Assembly (NCBI GenBank): GCA_964445765.1
Contig: CAYULD010000002.1
Span: forward strand, 186,001 to 250,000
Direction of reading: 5' to 3'
DNA from: JANPLD01 sp964445765
GTDB taxonomy: Bacteria; Pseudomonadota; Alphaproteobacteria; Rickettsiales; UBA8987
Length of the DNA: 64,000 bases
The position numbers were made by a program, and so were the translations under genes. Below the pieces are notes generated by a model, which was not told where the DNA came from, made no database searches, and saw only the letters and a program-made list of their open reading frames with translations. Positions 42,438 to 51,800 of this stretch are shown one piece after another. Each line of letters begins with the position of its first letter. Within the stretch, counting starts at the first letter, position 1.

Positions 42438-43826
42438 TTAGACCGAATGTTGATATATGTAATTTTTAATTTGGTCAATATTGTTTGGCATAATTTCAAA
42501 TTTTTCTTCCCTTGAAAGAATATCTTCTAAATGTTCAGGAAGTTTAGGTTTAATACCTATAGACTCTATCACAACATCAGGAAATTTAGCTGGGTGTGCA
42601 GTTGCTAGCACCACCATTGGCTCCCCTTTTTTGCGATAAATTTCTGCCGCCCTTGTGCCTGTTGCAGTATGTGGGCAAACTATATAATTATATTTTTCAT
42701 ATATTCTTTTAGTTTCTATTTTTATTTCTTCATCATTTGAAGAGGAACTCTTAAAAGTTTTAGTGATTGAATTATACACATTTTCTGAAACATCCATTTT
42801 ACCGGTTTCTCTAAAATGAACCATTTTTTTTCCAACTTTTTCACCATCATAATTATGCTCTAAGAATAGCAATCTTTCAAAATTACTTGAAACTTGAATA
42901 TCCATACTTGGTGCAACGGTGCTTTTTACTTTGTGCCTGCTATAATCATTGCCACTAAAAAACCTGTGTAAAATATCATTTTCATTTGTTGAAACCACTA
43001 ATAAATTAACTGGTAAGCCCATTTTCATAGCCATATAGCCACCAAAAACATCCCCTAAATTTCCACTTGGCACTGAGAATGAAACTGGCCTATCTGCGTT
43101 AGTAATTGCAAGAACCGTTTGAAAATAATATACAATTTGTGCAACAATTCTTGCCCAGTTAATTGAATTTACCGCAGAAAGCCTTATATCTTTCATAAAT
43201 TCAGGGTGCTTAAACATTTCTTTAACCATATCTTGGCAATCATCAAAATTGGTTTGCACTGCAATATTAAAAATATTATCTGAAATGACTGTCGTCATTT
43301 GATGTCTTTGAATCTCACTAATTTTATTATGTGGGTGAAGCATAAAAATTTTAACATGCTTGCAATCTTTAACCCCATAAATAGCCGCTGAGCCAGTATC
43401 ACCAGAAGTTGCACCAATTATAACAATATCTTGATTTCTTTTAGTTAAAATATAATCTTGCAGATTACCTAAAAATTGTAAGGCAATATCTTTGAAGGCA
43501 AGGGTTGGGCCATGAAATAGCTCAAGAATATAATAATCATCTTCTAGCTTAACAAGATTAGTAATTTCTGGAGTGGTGAAATTTACGCAACTTTTATCAA
43601 TAATTTTTTGTAAATCATCATCCGGAATTTCATTATTTACAAACGGCTTTATAACATTGAAAGCAAGTTTTGCATAAGGAAGGTTTTTCCAAGATTTAAT
43701 TTCCTCTAGAGAAAATTGCGGAATAGAATCTGGCACATATAAACCGCCATCGCTCGCAAGCCCTGAAGTTACAACATCAGTAAAATTTTTAATAGGTGCT
43801 TGCCCTCTTGTTGAAATATATTTCAT
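42438..43826 (-). CDS. thrC: Threonine synthase
   Basis: PLP enzyme that makes L-threonine from O-phosphohomoserine. The 462 residues correspond to the longer bacterial class. The start is MKYISTRGQAPIKNFTDVV, with the PLP lysine in HGPTLAFKDIALQFLGN. IIGATSGDTGSAAIYGVKDC and FSVPSGNLGDVFGGYMAMKM bind cofactor phosphate, and VCPHTATGTRAAEIY lies near the end. It starts 11 bases after the AsmA-like gene. In many alphaproteobacteria an M16 protease follows thrC; here the ankyrin gene takes that place. Confidence 0.96.
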   Translation of the reverse strand: MKYISTRGQAPIKNFTDVVTSGLASDGGLYVPDSIPQFSLEEIKSWKNLPYAKLAFNVIKPFVNNEIPDDDLQKIIDKSCVNFTTPEITNLVKLEDDYYILELFHGPTLAFKDIALQFLGNLQDYILTKRNQDIVIIGATSGDTGSAAIYGVKDCKHVKIFMLHPHNKISEIQRHQMTTVISDNIFNIAVQTNFDDCQDMVKEMFKHPEFMKDIRLSAVNSINWARIVAQIVYYFQTVLAITNADRPVSFSVPSGNLGDVFGGYMAMKMGLPVNLLVVSTNENDILHRFFSGNDYSRHKVKSTVAPSMDIQVSSNFERLLFLEHNYDGEKVGKKMVHFRETGKMDVSENVYNSITKTFKSSSSNDEEIKIETKRIYEKYNYIVCPHTATGTRAAEIYRKKGEPMVVLATAHPAKFPDVVIESIGIKPKLPEHLEDILSREEKFEIMPNNIDQIKNYIYQHSV

Positions 43827-43837
43827 AAAACTGCTAA

Positions 43838-45076
43838 TTATTTACTTTTCTCGCCACCAAGCATTTGCAATAAGCCATCAACACCGCCGGCATCTTGCAA
43901 GGCTTTATTAACTTTATTAATAATTTTCTTACCTTCTTCACTATTTATAGCTTCTTGAAGTTTTGGATTATCTAAAATATTGGGCAAATTTCTCTGTAAA
44001 CCCTCAGAAATATTAGGGATAACTTTTGGCTTGTTAACATCACCAGCCAACCTAACAGGCAAGCTAACATTCTGCCCTGCAACTTGCGTTGAAATATCGC
44101 TCATCATATCTATATGCTCGGTCAACAAATTATAATTACCATTAGCAACTAATTTAGTAGTTTGATTATGTGCATTAACTGAAGTTATGCCCGCAACCCC
44201 ATCAAGAATATTATAAACACCGGTTATGCTATCTATGATAGTTTTTTTAGTATAATCTTTTTCTTTATTATAATTCAGCGGATTTGCTAAAAATTCATTG
44301 ATGTCAAAACCATAAATTTCAGCATTTGATATGTTAAAATCCCCCCTTGCTTTGAGGTTTTTCTTATATTCTTCATCAAGTTTGCCGGAGGTTTCAAACT
44401 GAGATTTTATAATTGCCTTGCCAGCAAATTTCTTTTGTGTATCGGCAAAATTTTCAAAATCTATAATTCTTCTAAGCTCATCTAAATTTGCGGTGCTTAT
44501 TATAACATCACCTTTTACTATATTTGCATCTTTATTATTAATAATTTCAACTTCACCGCTTGCTGTTGTTTCATTATGAACAATAGTAAAGTTAGATAGT
44601 TTTTTAGAATTATCCTTAAACTCCAAAAAACCCTTTAATGATGCATTTATCGGTGAAGTTAAATTTAGAATAATATCTGATTTTCTATTAGTGCGGAAGT
44701 TTTTGAAATCTTCAATTTTTAAGTTACCCGCATATTTTTTATTAGAAAGGGTGGCGTTAAAATCAAAATCTATACCCTTAGAAAGTAAATCATTAAAGGT
44801 AAAGCCAATTAAGAAATCTTCAATAGTTTGGCTGGTGCCATCAGCTTTAACAATTTCCGCTTTAGCAAATTCAACAAAGGAATAAGGGAAGATACCAAAA
44901 TTTATCTCAGAAGAAAATTTGATTTTCTGCCCCTCAGGCAATTCAAGATTTTTTATGATGAATGCTTCTATTTGCTCTTGCCTAACAACAAAAGGTGCAA
45001 GAATTAAAGATGTGATAATAAAGAATATGGTAACTAATAAACTGCCAGCAATTACTTTAATAATTGATTTAGCCAT
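43838..45076 (-). CDS. AsmA-family protein
   Basis: A 412-residue envelope protein with one N-terminal membrane helix (residues 5-29, IIKVIAGSLLVTIFFIITSL) and a long beta-rich periplasmic part. It shows the AsmA pattern: KIKFSSEINFGIFPYSFVEF near residue 55, AEIYGFDINEFLANPL near 260 and a C-terminal VSLPVRLAGDVNKPKVIPN. AsmA-like proteins are thought to act in lipid transport or outer-membrane homeostasis. It heads the AsmA-thrC-ankyrin run on the minus strand. Confidence 0.85.
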   Translation of the reverse strand: MAKSIIKVIAGSLLVTIFFIITSLILAPFVVRQEQIEAFIIKNLELPEGQKIKFSSEINFGIFPYSFVEFAKAEIVKADGTSQTIEDFLIGFTFNDLLSKGIDFDFNATLSNKKYAGNLKIEDFKNFRTNRKSDIILNLTSPINASLKGFLEFKDNSKKLSNFTIVHNETTASGEVEIINNKDANIVKGDVIISTANLDELRRIIDFENFADTQKKFAGKAIIKSQFETSGKLDEEYKKNLKARGDFNISNAEIYGFDINEFLANPLNYNKEKDYTKKTIIDSITGVYNILDGVAGITSVNAHNQTTKLVANGNYNLLTEHIDMMSDISTQVAGQNVSLPVRLAGDVNKPKVIPNISEGLQRNLPNILDNPKLQEAINSEEGKKIINKVNKALQDAGGVDGLLQMLGGEKSK

Positions 45077-45149
45077 AATATTTATATTTAGTTTTTTATA
45101 GGCTTACTAGCTAGTTTGTATTAAAAGGTCAAGATTTTAGGGGGGCAAA

Positions 45150-45773
45150 TTAAAAAAACATTTTTTCTAGCCAGTTACCAAAAGTAATATCAAGAATTTC
45201 TGCATTGCCAGTTACACGATTTATTTCAGTTGAGAAATTATAAATCTCATAAGGCTCTAGCTTTTCCTTTTCAATTTTTATTTTATCTTCCGCAATAACT
45301 CTACCACCTTTGCTTAGAATTTTAACATCTAGGGTTGGGGTTTTAACTTCACGGCTAGAGGTATTTGTTATAACGCCTGATATTTTTATATCCCATTTAT
45401 TATCATTTATTTGTGATTCTGAAGTAAAATTCACCATTTTTATAGCGGTAAAATCTTCCAGCCCCAACATTTGAGAGATATTCTCATTCAATTTAGGCAT
45501 AGCCATAAATTGCAATATTACACATATAAAAACTAATATAAGGCAAGCTGCAATATAGCCTAAATTGTTAGTTTTATTAGTTTTAACCGGCAGGTTTTTA
45601 TCTTCCGACTTATTAACATTCAGCAGATTATCAAGAGAGGATTTTTCCGCAGGGGGCGGGTTTTGATGCCACATATGCCCACATTTTGAGCATTTAACCT
45701 TTTTGCCATTTTCGCCAAGTGCTTTCGCGGGAACTGCAAAGGTAGAACTACAATTTGGGCAAGAAATTAGCAT
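45150..45773 (-). CDS. Zinc-ribbon (MJ0042-type) membrane protein
   Basis: A 207-residue protein with an N-terminal MJ0042-type zinc ribbon: LISCPNCSSTFAVPAKAL and VKCSKCGHMWHQ provide the four cysteines (C5, C8, C33, C36). A hydrophobic helix follows near residues 71-90 (LGYIAACLILVFICVILQFM), and then a DUF3426-like beta-rich domain that ends FGNWLEKMFF. Such genes often sit beside ftsEX or ydcF-like genes in alphaproteobacteria; here a YdcF-like gene lies divergent, 70 bases away. Function unknown. Confidence 0.85.
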   Translation of the reverse strand: MLISCPNCSSTFAVPAKALGENGKKVKCSKCGHMWHQNPPPAEKSSLDNLLNVNKSEDKNLPVKTNKTNNLGYIAACLILVFICVILQFMAMPKLNENISQMLGLEDFTAIKMVNFTSESQINDNKWDIKISGVITNTSSREVKTPTLDVKILSKGGRVIAEDKIKIEKEKLEPYEIYNFSTEINRVTGNAEILDITFGNWLEKMFF

Positions 45774-45843
45774 CTGATGAATATTGAAAATTTAATTATT
45801 TAGCTTAATAAAGAATTATTCTAACTAAAGTTATATATAATAA

Positions 45844-46560
45844 ATGATTAGTGCAATAGCAAAAAGATTTGTTCTTGCTTATGTAGCGATTAAAACTTTT
45901 TTTGAGGTTATTTTTGATTTTATAAAATGGCTTTTTACTAATCGGGCAACTTTATTTTTGCTATTTCTTGGCTTTATGGGCTGTGCGATGTGGGGTTATG
46001 GGCTTTATGATTATACCAAAACACTTAATAAAAATTGGCGTTTAGAAAATCTTAAAAACCCAAATTTCACAGATAAAACTGATGCGATAATTGTTTTAAC
46101 TGGTGGCTCTGAAAGGGTTAGAAACGCTTTATATCTGCTTGATAAAGGCTTCTCACAAAAGTTATTTATCTCAGGGGTTAATGTTAATGTAAAGCCTAGA
46201 GAAATTCTAGCGATACATAAATATTCAGAGGCTAAAATAACTTCCCTACAAGATAAATTAGTGCTTGGCTATTCTGCAAATGATACTATTCAAAATGCCG
46301 CTGAAATTGAACGCTGGGTTAAAAGAAATAATATAAAATCTATTAGGCTTATAACCTCAAATTATCATATTGCTCGTGCTTTGATTGAAGTGCAAGCCCG
46401 CCTGCCAGATATAAAAATTATCCCCCATTCAGTAATGCCAATTAATATCCGTATGGATAAATGGTGGAAATATGATTTCTCAAGGGATTTACTTATCACC
46501 GAATATAACAAACTTATCCTTGCAAAACTAAGATTAATTCTTGAAAAATATGGTTTTTGA
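45844..46560 (+). CDS. YdcF-like membrane protein (DUF218)
   Basis: A 238-residue protein with an N-terminal membrane segment (around residues 35-60, RATLFLLFLGFMGCAMWGY) and a DUF218 domain. The latter shows DAIIVLTGGSERVRNALYLL, KLFISGVN, LGYSANDTIQNAAEIERWV and SIRLITSNYHIARALIEVQA. The family includes SanA and YdcF, linked to envelope integrity; biochemical role is uncertain. It faces the zinc-ribbon gene divergently, a pairing seen in alphaproteobacteria. Confidence 0.88.
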   Translation: MISAIAKRFVLAYVAIKTFFEVIFDFIKWLFTNRATLFLLFLGFMGCAMWGYGLYDYTKTLNKNWRLENLKNPNFTDKTDAIIVLTGGSERVRNALYLLDKGFSQKLFISGVNVNVKPREILAIHKYSEAKITSLQDKLVLGYSANDTIQNAAEIERWVKRNNIKSIRLITSNYHIARALIEVQARLPDIKIIPHSVMPINIRMDKWWKYDFSRDLLITEYNKLILAKLRLILEKYGF

Positions 46561-46599
46561 GATAACCTTTTATTTTCTTAGCTTCTAAAACAAAGAATT

Positions 46600-47523
46600 A
46601 TGTTTCAAAATGATAAAGAGTTTTTAGATGGTTTTGATCTGGGAAAAGTACCTGACTATTATGACAAGAAATTTTTAGAAGATATAAAATTTGGCTTTTC
46701 CGTAAAGAGAAAATATCCTGAGAATATAAATTTCAAACCTGATTTTGATGAAAATAACAACCCCAAAAGCGTAGCACTTATTTGGGTAATTTTAAGAGAT
46801 AAAGAAGAAGATAACTCTGGAAATATTCCCCTAAGCCTAAGAATTATTTGCTTTGATTTACCAAATTCTTTCAATTCTGAATCTAAAAAAAATCAATTTT
46901 ATGAGTCTTCTAAACCAGTTTCATTGCGTTGCGAAGATTATTTTTATTTCAACAAAAATAAACGAATTTATCTAAATAAAAAAAAGAGAGAATATTCAGA
47001 AAATGAAATTTTAGATTATATTTTCAAAGCACATTGTAATACCGTTCATCCAATTAAAGGGCTAAAACTAAAGTTTAAAAAAAACATTCGTCAAATTATT
47101 GATTTTATTCTTTTTTCTCTAATAAGCCTATTGATTTTTATTTTAGAAAAAGTATTCTTATTTAGCTTGGATGAATATAAAAAAATTTCTTATATGCTTC
47201 CGTTTTATGATAACTCATATGGATTTAAAGACTTTAATAAATCAGAAAATGGAAATGAAAAAAAGATTTTTGGATATAGTGCCAATAAACAGTCAATAAT
47301 TTTATTATGTACTTTGGTTCTTATAGCGAGCTTTGGATATCATTGCGGATTATGGGAGTTAAAATATTTCAAAAGAATTTCTCAAGATAATTTTTTAGTT
47401 ATTGCTCATACAATTTTTGCCTTATGGTTGATTGAAATATCTCCAAGTTTAGTTTTTTATCCACTACTAAATAAAATTATTAGAATTAGAGCAAAATGGA
47501 GTATAAAACCTATAAGCCTATAA
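46600..47523 (+). CDS. Uncharacterised membrane protein
   Basis: I do not recognise this 307-residue protein. The first 165 residues are soluble and charged (EFLDGFDLGKVPDYYDKKF). Three hydrophobic stretches follow: about 166-190 (IDFILFSLISLLIFILEKVF), 230-248 (SIILLCTLVLIASFGYHCGL) and 264-288 (NFLVIAHTIFALWLIEISPS). Codon use is even more AT-rich than its neighbours (AAA and AAT in runs), which may indicate recent acquisition. It lies 39 bases after the ydcF-like gene and just upstream of tRNA-Val, but no integrase accompanies it. Confidence 0.65.
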   Translation: MFQNDKEFLDGFDLGKVPDYYDKKFLEDIKFGFSVKRKYPENINFKPDFDENNNPKSVALIWVILRDKEEDNSGNIPLSLRIICFDLPNSFNSESKKNQFYESSKPVSLRCEDYFYFNKNKRIYLNKKKREYSENEILDYIFKAHCNTVHPIKGLKLKFKKNIRQIIDFILFSLISLLIFILEKVFLFSLDEYKKISYMLPFYDNSYGFKDFNKSENGNEKKIFGYSANKQSIILLCTLVLIASFGYHCGLWELKYFKRISQDNFLVIAHTIFALWLIEISPSLVFYPLLNKIIRIRAKWSIKPISL

Positions 47524-47631
47524 ATAGCGATAAATTAAAATCACCTGTAGAATATTACTTTTAATCATATAAGATGGAGCTTTATTGAATTTTTTGACTT
47601 TCTAGAATATATACTAAGCATTTAACACTTA

Positions 47632-47708
47632 GGGCGGTTAGCTCAGTTGGTTAGAGCGCAGCGTTGACATCGCTGAGGTCGGAGGTTCGAGCCCTCTACC
47701 GCCCACCA
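47632..47708 (+). tRNA. tRNA-Val (anticodon GAC)
   Basis: A complete 77-base cloverleaf: acceptor GGGCGGT pairs with ACCGCCC, the D stem is GCTC/GAGC, the anticodon stem CAGCG/CGCTG holds the loop TTGACAT with anticodon GAC, and the T arm has TTCGAGC. The discriminator is A and CCA is encoded. It reads GTC and GTT codons and is a substrate of the unusual ValRS in this window. Confidence 0.97.
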
Positions 47709-47720
47709 TTTACAAAAATT

Positions 47721-48317
47721 CTATTTCTTAGTTTTCTTGATTTTGTGAAGTTTGAGCATATTTTCATCATAAACGCCGCCAAAATCAATTCTGCCAATAT
47801 CGGCAAGGCGAATGATGATTTTTCTATCATCGTAAGAATATTTATCACCAATTAGGCGAAGCAACATAAATTCTTCATCAATATCTTGCACTTGTCCAAA
47901 ATAGAAGTCATCAGCGGTTTTAGCGTCATAAACAGAAATATGTCCAAAGAGAGAATTAATAGTTTTTATAACCTTAAAAAAGTGATTGTGAATATTCACA
48001 TTAGAGATTTTTTCTAGCGGGTTTAGGGCATCTTTGGCTTTTTCTTCAAGCAATATTTCAAGCTGTTCTAGCAAATCACCTTCCCAAGAAAGCGTTGAAA
48101 GATTATCATAAAACAATAAAGAAAAGCCATCAAAACCGCCACTATCTGGTAAAATCTTGCGGGTTAAAATCATCACATCACTAACATCTAAAACTTGGCA
48201 GAAAAAGCTTTCAGTTGGATGCTCCATCGCTATTTCACAAAATTTGCGAGATTTCTTCAAGCTATCAAGAGATTTATATAAAATTGATGGGGAAACTATA
48301 TTTTCTAAGGTTTTCAT
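47721..48317 (-). CDS. Uncharacterised soluble protein
   Basis: I do not recognise this 198-residue protein. It has no signal or membrane segment. Two similar beta-rich stretches are visible: FFCQVLDVSDVMILTRKIL around residue 40 and FYFGQVQDIDEEFMLLRLI around residue 138. Each reads as (F)-x-(C/G)QV-x-D-(V/I) followed by a hydrophobic strand, which suggests two small barrel (Sm/SH3-like) modules. The tail is lysine-rich. It ends 12 bases before the end of the tRNA-Val gene on the opposite strand, and a repeat element lies upstream. Confidence 0.7.
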   Translation of the reverse strand: MKTLENIVSPSILYKSLDSLKKSRKFCEIAMEHPTESFFCQVLDVSDVMILTRKILPDSGGFDGFSLLFYDNLSTLSWEGDLLEQLEILLEEKAKDALNPLEKISNVNIHNHFFKVIKTINSLFGHISVYDAKTADDFYFGQVQDIDEEFMLLRLIGDKYSYDDRKIIIRLADIGRIDFGGVYDENMLKLHKIKKTKK

Positions 48318-48571
48318 TTAGAATGTATTTTTTGTTAATTGTTATTTTATTAAAAAAGTTTTACTAAACTAAATTAGGTTGAGATCTGAGATGTCATCCT
48401 GACCCTAGAGCGAAGCGAAGGGGAAGGATCTTTAGATGTTTCGCTAACGCTCAACATGACAGACCTCAAGATAATTTACTTATAATTTTTTCTACTGAAA
48501 AAATTCGGTGTATGACAAGCTAAGCCCTAACCCCCAATACCTAACCTGAAAGATTTTAATTTCAGACTAAA
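48318..48571. repeat. Intergenic element with 75-bp hairpin repeat (copy 2)
   Basis: Holds the AAAAAAGTTTTACTAAAC hairpin module (48353-48370), the hairpin repeat at 48393-48466 (near-identical to 36768-36842), an inverted copy of the CATACCCTGAATTTTTTCAG module (48483-48516, ending TGTATGACAA) and a CTAAGCCCTAACCCCC strip (48519-48534). No gene is visible. Confidence 0.8.
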
Positions 48572-49654
48572 CTAAATTTGGATTTTATCAAGATATGATA
48601 AGCAAGGGCTGTTATCATTAAGCCCTTCATCACAAATTTTTGCTATATCTGAAATTAACGGCACTTGTGCAAGCAATTTTATATTATATTCATCACAAAA
48701 ATTCTGCACCGCCTGATTGCCAAAAATATAATTTTTATTACCGAGTGAATCTTCAAAATATGCCATATTTTCTATAATCCCAAGAATTGGAATTTCTAAT
48801 TTACTAAACATTGAATAGGCTTTCTTAACATCCAAAATTGCAACTTCTTGTGGGGTAGAAACCAAAACTACGCCATCTATTTTATAATTTTGTGCCATTG
48901 AAAGCTGAATATCCCCAGTGCCGGGCGGTAAATCCATAATTAAAACATCAACCGCCTTACCATCAAAAGCCCAATTTGCACCAAGCATTAATTGATGCAA
49001 CGCTTTAGTAATCATTGGCCCACGCCATATTGCGGGGGCATTTTCACTAAGCAAAAAGCCCATACTCATACATTTTATATTATTGGATAATATAGGAATC
49101 ATCATATTATCAACAATTTCAGGCTGGGTTTTAATATTCATAATTTTTGCAATACTAGGGCCGTGAATATCAGCATCAACCAGCCCAACATTTAGCCCTT
49201 TTTTTGCAAGCGATAATGCTAGATTACTTGCGATAGTTGATTTACCAACCCCACCTTTGCCAGAGGCAACCGCAATAATCTTTTTGATATTTGCGACATT
49301 TTTTGCCTTTTGCGGTTTTGGTATGGCATAATCTAAATCAGAATTAGATTTTTTTGGCTTTTCCTCTTTTATTTTTGTAGAGGTAAAAATTATATTTATC
49401 TGAAATTTTGGATATTTTTGAGAAATAGCATTAACCAGATAATTTTTAATTTTTGTGATATTATCACTTTGCTCTTTGCCTGCAATTTCTTTAGGTGCAG
49501 AAATAATCATTGAAATTTTATCACCAACGATAATTGTAGATTCAATATTATTTTCAGAGATTGAAATACCTTCAGCAGAAATTGCATTAAAGATAGGGTT
49601 AACGATATTTAATATTTCTTCTTTTGAAATTTGTGGTTTTTTCTTGAAAAACAT
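48572..49654 (-). CDS. mrp: Mrp/ApbC-type iron-sulfur cluster carrier ATPase
   Basis: P-loop ATPase that carries or inserts [4Fe-4S] clusters. The 360 residues have a short N-terminal DUF59-like region. The deviant Walker A KGGVGKSTIASNLAL follows near residue 135, then VGLVDADIHGPSIAKIM, and the LIMDLPPGTGDIQLS block. The family's cluster-binding CxxC near the C-terminus is not evident; the region reads NMAYFEDSLGNKNYIFG, where many members have NMSYF-CP-C. That loss is common in some alphaproteobacterial Mrp/NubPL relatives. Upstream, divergent, is hflK. Confidence 0.9.
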   Translation of the reverse strand: MFFKKKPQISKEEILNIVNPIFNAISAEGISISENNIESTIIVGDKISMIISAPKEIAGKEQSDNITKIKNYLVNAISQKYPKFQINIIFTSTKIKEEKPKKSNSDLDYAIPKPQKAKNVANIKKIIAVASGKGGVGKSTIASNLALSLAKKGLNVGLVDADIHGPSIAKIMNIKTQPEIVDNMMIPILSNNIKCMSMGFLLSENAPAIWRGPMITKALHQLMLGANWAFDGKAVDVLIMDLPPGTGDIQLSMAQNYKIDGVVLVSTPQEVAILDVKKAYSMFSKLEIPILGIIENMAYFEDSLGNKNYIFGNQAVQNFCDEYNIKLLAQVPLISDIAKICDEGLNDNSPCLSYLDKIQI

Positions 49655-49739
49655 TTGAAGCCCTATAAAACTTGAAACACATTTATTATAGCATATATAG
49701 ATATAAATAAATTCAAATTAATTCTTTAGATAGGTAAAA

Positions 49740-50906
49740 ATGGCTTGGGGAGAAAACAATAAAGGCCCTTGGGGCAATGTTCCAAATAACAACAAAAAAC
49801 CTGCTAACCCAGCTAATTTATCTGGTAGCTCTAGTGGTGGTGCATCAAATGGCGGTGGTAGCAATAATAATTCTAGTGGATCAGGCAAAAATAATAATGA
49901 TTATAACAAAATTTTTAACCTAAAACCTAGTAATAATGGCGAGTTTTTAATTAATATCAAAACTTTAATTATAGTTTTGTTGGTTGCAATTATTGGTTGG
50001 TCTGCAACGGGTGTTTATAAAGTTGATGCCACTGAAGTTGGCGTTGTGCTTAGGTTTGGTAAGTTTGATAGATATGCTCCTGAAGGTTTAAGATATCATC
50101 TTCCATCACCAATTGAAAAAGTTATCTTAGTTAAAAGAACCGTTATTAACACCATTGAAATTGGCTTTAGAAAAAGCAATAATTTTAACAATTCAAGATT
50201 TTCTAATTTTAATATTGGTGATGAAAATGGAGCTGATGGCAACATATCTAATGAAAGCCTTATGATTACTGGGGATACCAATATCGCAGATGTTAGCTTT
50301 GCAGTGCAGTGGCGTATTAAAGAGCCTAAAGATTTTCTATTTGAAATTGATAGCCCTGAGCAAACTATCAAAAAAGTTGCAGAAAGTGCAATGCGTGAAG
50401 TTATTGGAAAGTCCCTGTTTGCAGAGGCTATGACCACTAAAAGAGCACAAATAGAAAGCGAGGTAGCAAAAATTATCCAAGAAATTTTAGATAGCTATAA
50501 ATCTGGTGTTGAGATTTATGCAGTCAACTTAAATGATGTGCAAAACCCCTCCCCGGTTATGCCAGCTTTCTTAGATGTTGAAACCGCTAAACAAGATAGA
50601 GAAACCGCTATAAATAAAGCAAAATCATATGAAAATGATGTTGTGCCAAAAGCAAGGGGTGAAACCAAAAAAATTATTCAAGATGCTGAAGCCTATAAAG
50701 AGCAAGTAATCTCAATCGCTAAAGGTGAAGCGGCAAGATTTATCTCAGTTTATAATGAATATGCAAAAGCAAAAGATGTTACAAAAAGAAGAATATATCT
50801 TGAAACTATGCAACAAATTTTATCAGGAACTGATAAAATGATTATTGATAACACTGCGGGGGTTCTGCCTTATTTACCAGTTAATGAAATTAAGAAAAAA
50901 AGATAA
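49740..50906 (+). CDS. hflK: FtsH protease modulator HflK
   Basis: Membrane protein of the SPFH family that, with HflC, forms a cage around the FtsH protease. The 388 residues begin with a Gly/Asn/Ser-rich cytoplasmic stretch (about residues 1-60) and one membrane helix (residues 76-93, LIIVLLVAIIGWSATGVYKV). The SPFH domain follows: VGVVLRFGKFDRYAPEGLRY, MITGDTNIADVSFAVQWRIK, REVIGKSLFAEAMTTKRAQI. It is followed ten bases later by hflC, the normal order. In many relatives degP comes next; here smpB does. Confidence 0.94.
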   Translation: MAWGENNKGPWGNVPNNNKKPANPANLSGSSSGGASNGGGSNNNSSGSGKNNNDYNKIFNLKPSNNGEFLINIKTLIIVLLVAIIGWSATGVYKVDATEVGVVLRFGKFDRYAPEGLRYHLPSPIEKVILVKRTVINTIEIGFRKSNNFNNSRFSNFNIGDENGADGNISNESLMITGDTNIADVSFAVQWRIKEPKDFLFEIDSPEQTIKKVAESAMREVIGKSLFAEAMTTKRAQIESEVAKIIQEILDSYKSGVEIYAVNLNDVQNPSPVMPAFLDVETAKQDRETAINKAKSYENDVVPKARGETKKIIQDAEAYKEQVISIAKGEAARFISVYNEYAKAKDVTKRRIYLETMQQILSGTDKMIIDNTAGVLPYLPVNEIKKKR

Positions 50907-50915
50907 AATAAATTT

Positions 50916-51800
50916 ATGAAATTAACTCAAGAAGCAAAAATATTTGCAATAATATTAGGTGCTGTATTATTTCTAATTTACGGCAGTGTTTATATTGTCG
51001 CCCAGCACGAGCAAGCAATATTATTACAATTCGGCAAGCCAGTTGGTGAAATAAAATCCAAGCCGGGTTTATATGTTAAAGCCCCTTTCTTTCTGCAAGA
51101 TGTCGTTAAATATGATAAAAGAATTTTAGAAGTTAATCTTGATCCCAAAACCCTGCCAGATGTTAAACAGAAGCAAGTTTCAGTTGATGCTTTTGTTAAA
51201 TATAAAATTACTGATGCACTAAAATTTTATCAAACTGTTCAAAATTATAATGGTCTTTATCAAAAAGTTGATTCTATAATGATGGCAAGCCTTAAAAACA
51301 CTTTAGGTAGAATCCAATTCCAAGATTTATTATCTGATAAAAGAAAATCAGTAATGAATGAAATTAAAATTAATGTCTCTGATAAAGCTCGCGAATTTGG
51401 CGTTAAAATTGTTGATTTGAGAATTAGAAGGGCTGACTTACCCAGAGAAAACCTAAACTCTATCTTTAATCGTATGATTGCAGAAAGAGAAAAGGAAGCC
51501 AGAGAATTTAGGGCAGAAGGTGAAGAGCAAGCCAAAGAAATTATGTCTAGAGCTGAAAAGGAGAGAACTATAATTCTTGCAGAAGCAAAAAGAAAATCTG
51601 AAATTTTACGCGGTGAAGGGGATGCTGAGGCCAGCAAAATTTTTGCCGAAAGCTATGGCAAAGATGCTGATTTCTTCGGCTTTTATAGATCTATGCAGGC
51701 TTATAAAGAATCGCTTAAAAATGGTGATACTTCTGTGGTGCTTTCCCCAGATAGTGAATTTTTACAATATTTCCGAAGCCTAGAACAAAATGGCTATTGA
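50916..51800 (+). CDS. hflC: FtsH protease modulator HflC
   Basis: Partner of HflK in the FtsH-regulating complex at the inner membrane. The 294 residues have an N-terminal helix (residues 9-29, IFAIILGAVLFLIYGSVYIV), then the SPFH domain (EQAILLQFGKPVGEIKSKPG, VDAFVKYKITDALKFYQTV). A long charged coiled coil follows, rich in Glu and Arg (EREKEAREFRAEGEEQAKEI), with LRGEGDAEASKIFAESYGKD near the end. It overlaps the start of smpB by 11 bases. Confidence 0.94.
   Translation: MKLTQEAKIFAIILGAVLFLIYGSVYIVAQHEQAILLQFGKPVGEIKSKPGLYVKAPFFLQDVVKYDKRILEVNLDPKTLPDVKQKQVSVDAFVKYKITDALKFYQTVQNYNGLYQKVDSIMMASLKNTLGRIQFQDLLSDKRKSVMNEIKINVSDKAREFGVKIVDLRIRRADLPRENLNSIFNRMIAEREKEAREFRAEGEEQAKEIMSRAEKERTIILAEAKRKSEILRGEGDAEASKIFAESYGKDADFFGFYRSMQAYKESLKNGDTSVVLSPDSEFLQYFRSLEQNGY

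Noticed and set aside
46600..47708. tRNA-associated genomic island
   Set aside because: An odd membrane protein lies before tRNA-Val, but there is no integrase and no duplicated tRNA 3' end nearby.
48572..49654. Mrp as nitrogenase-like or ParA protein
   Set aside because: The DADIHGPSIAKIM and LPPGTGDIQLS blocks are specific to Mrp/ApbC.
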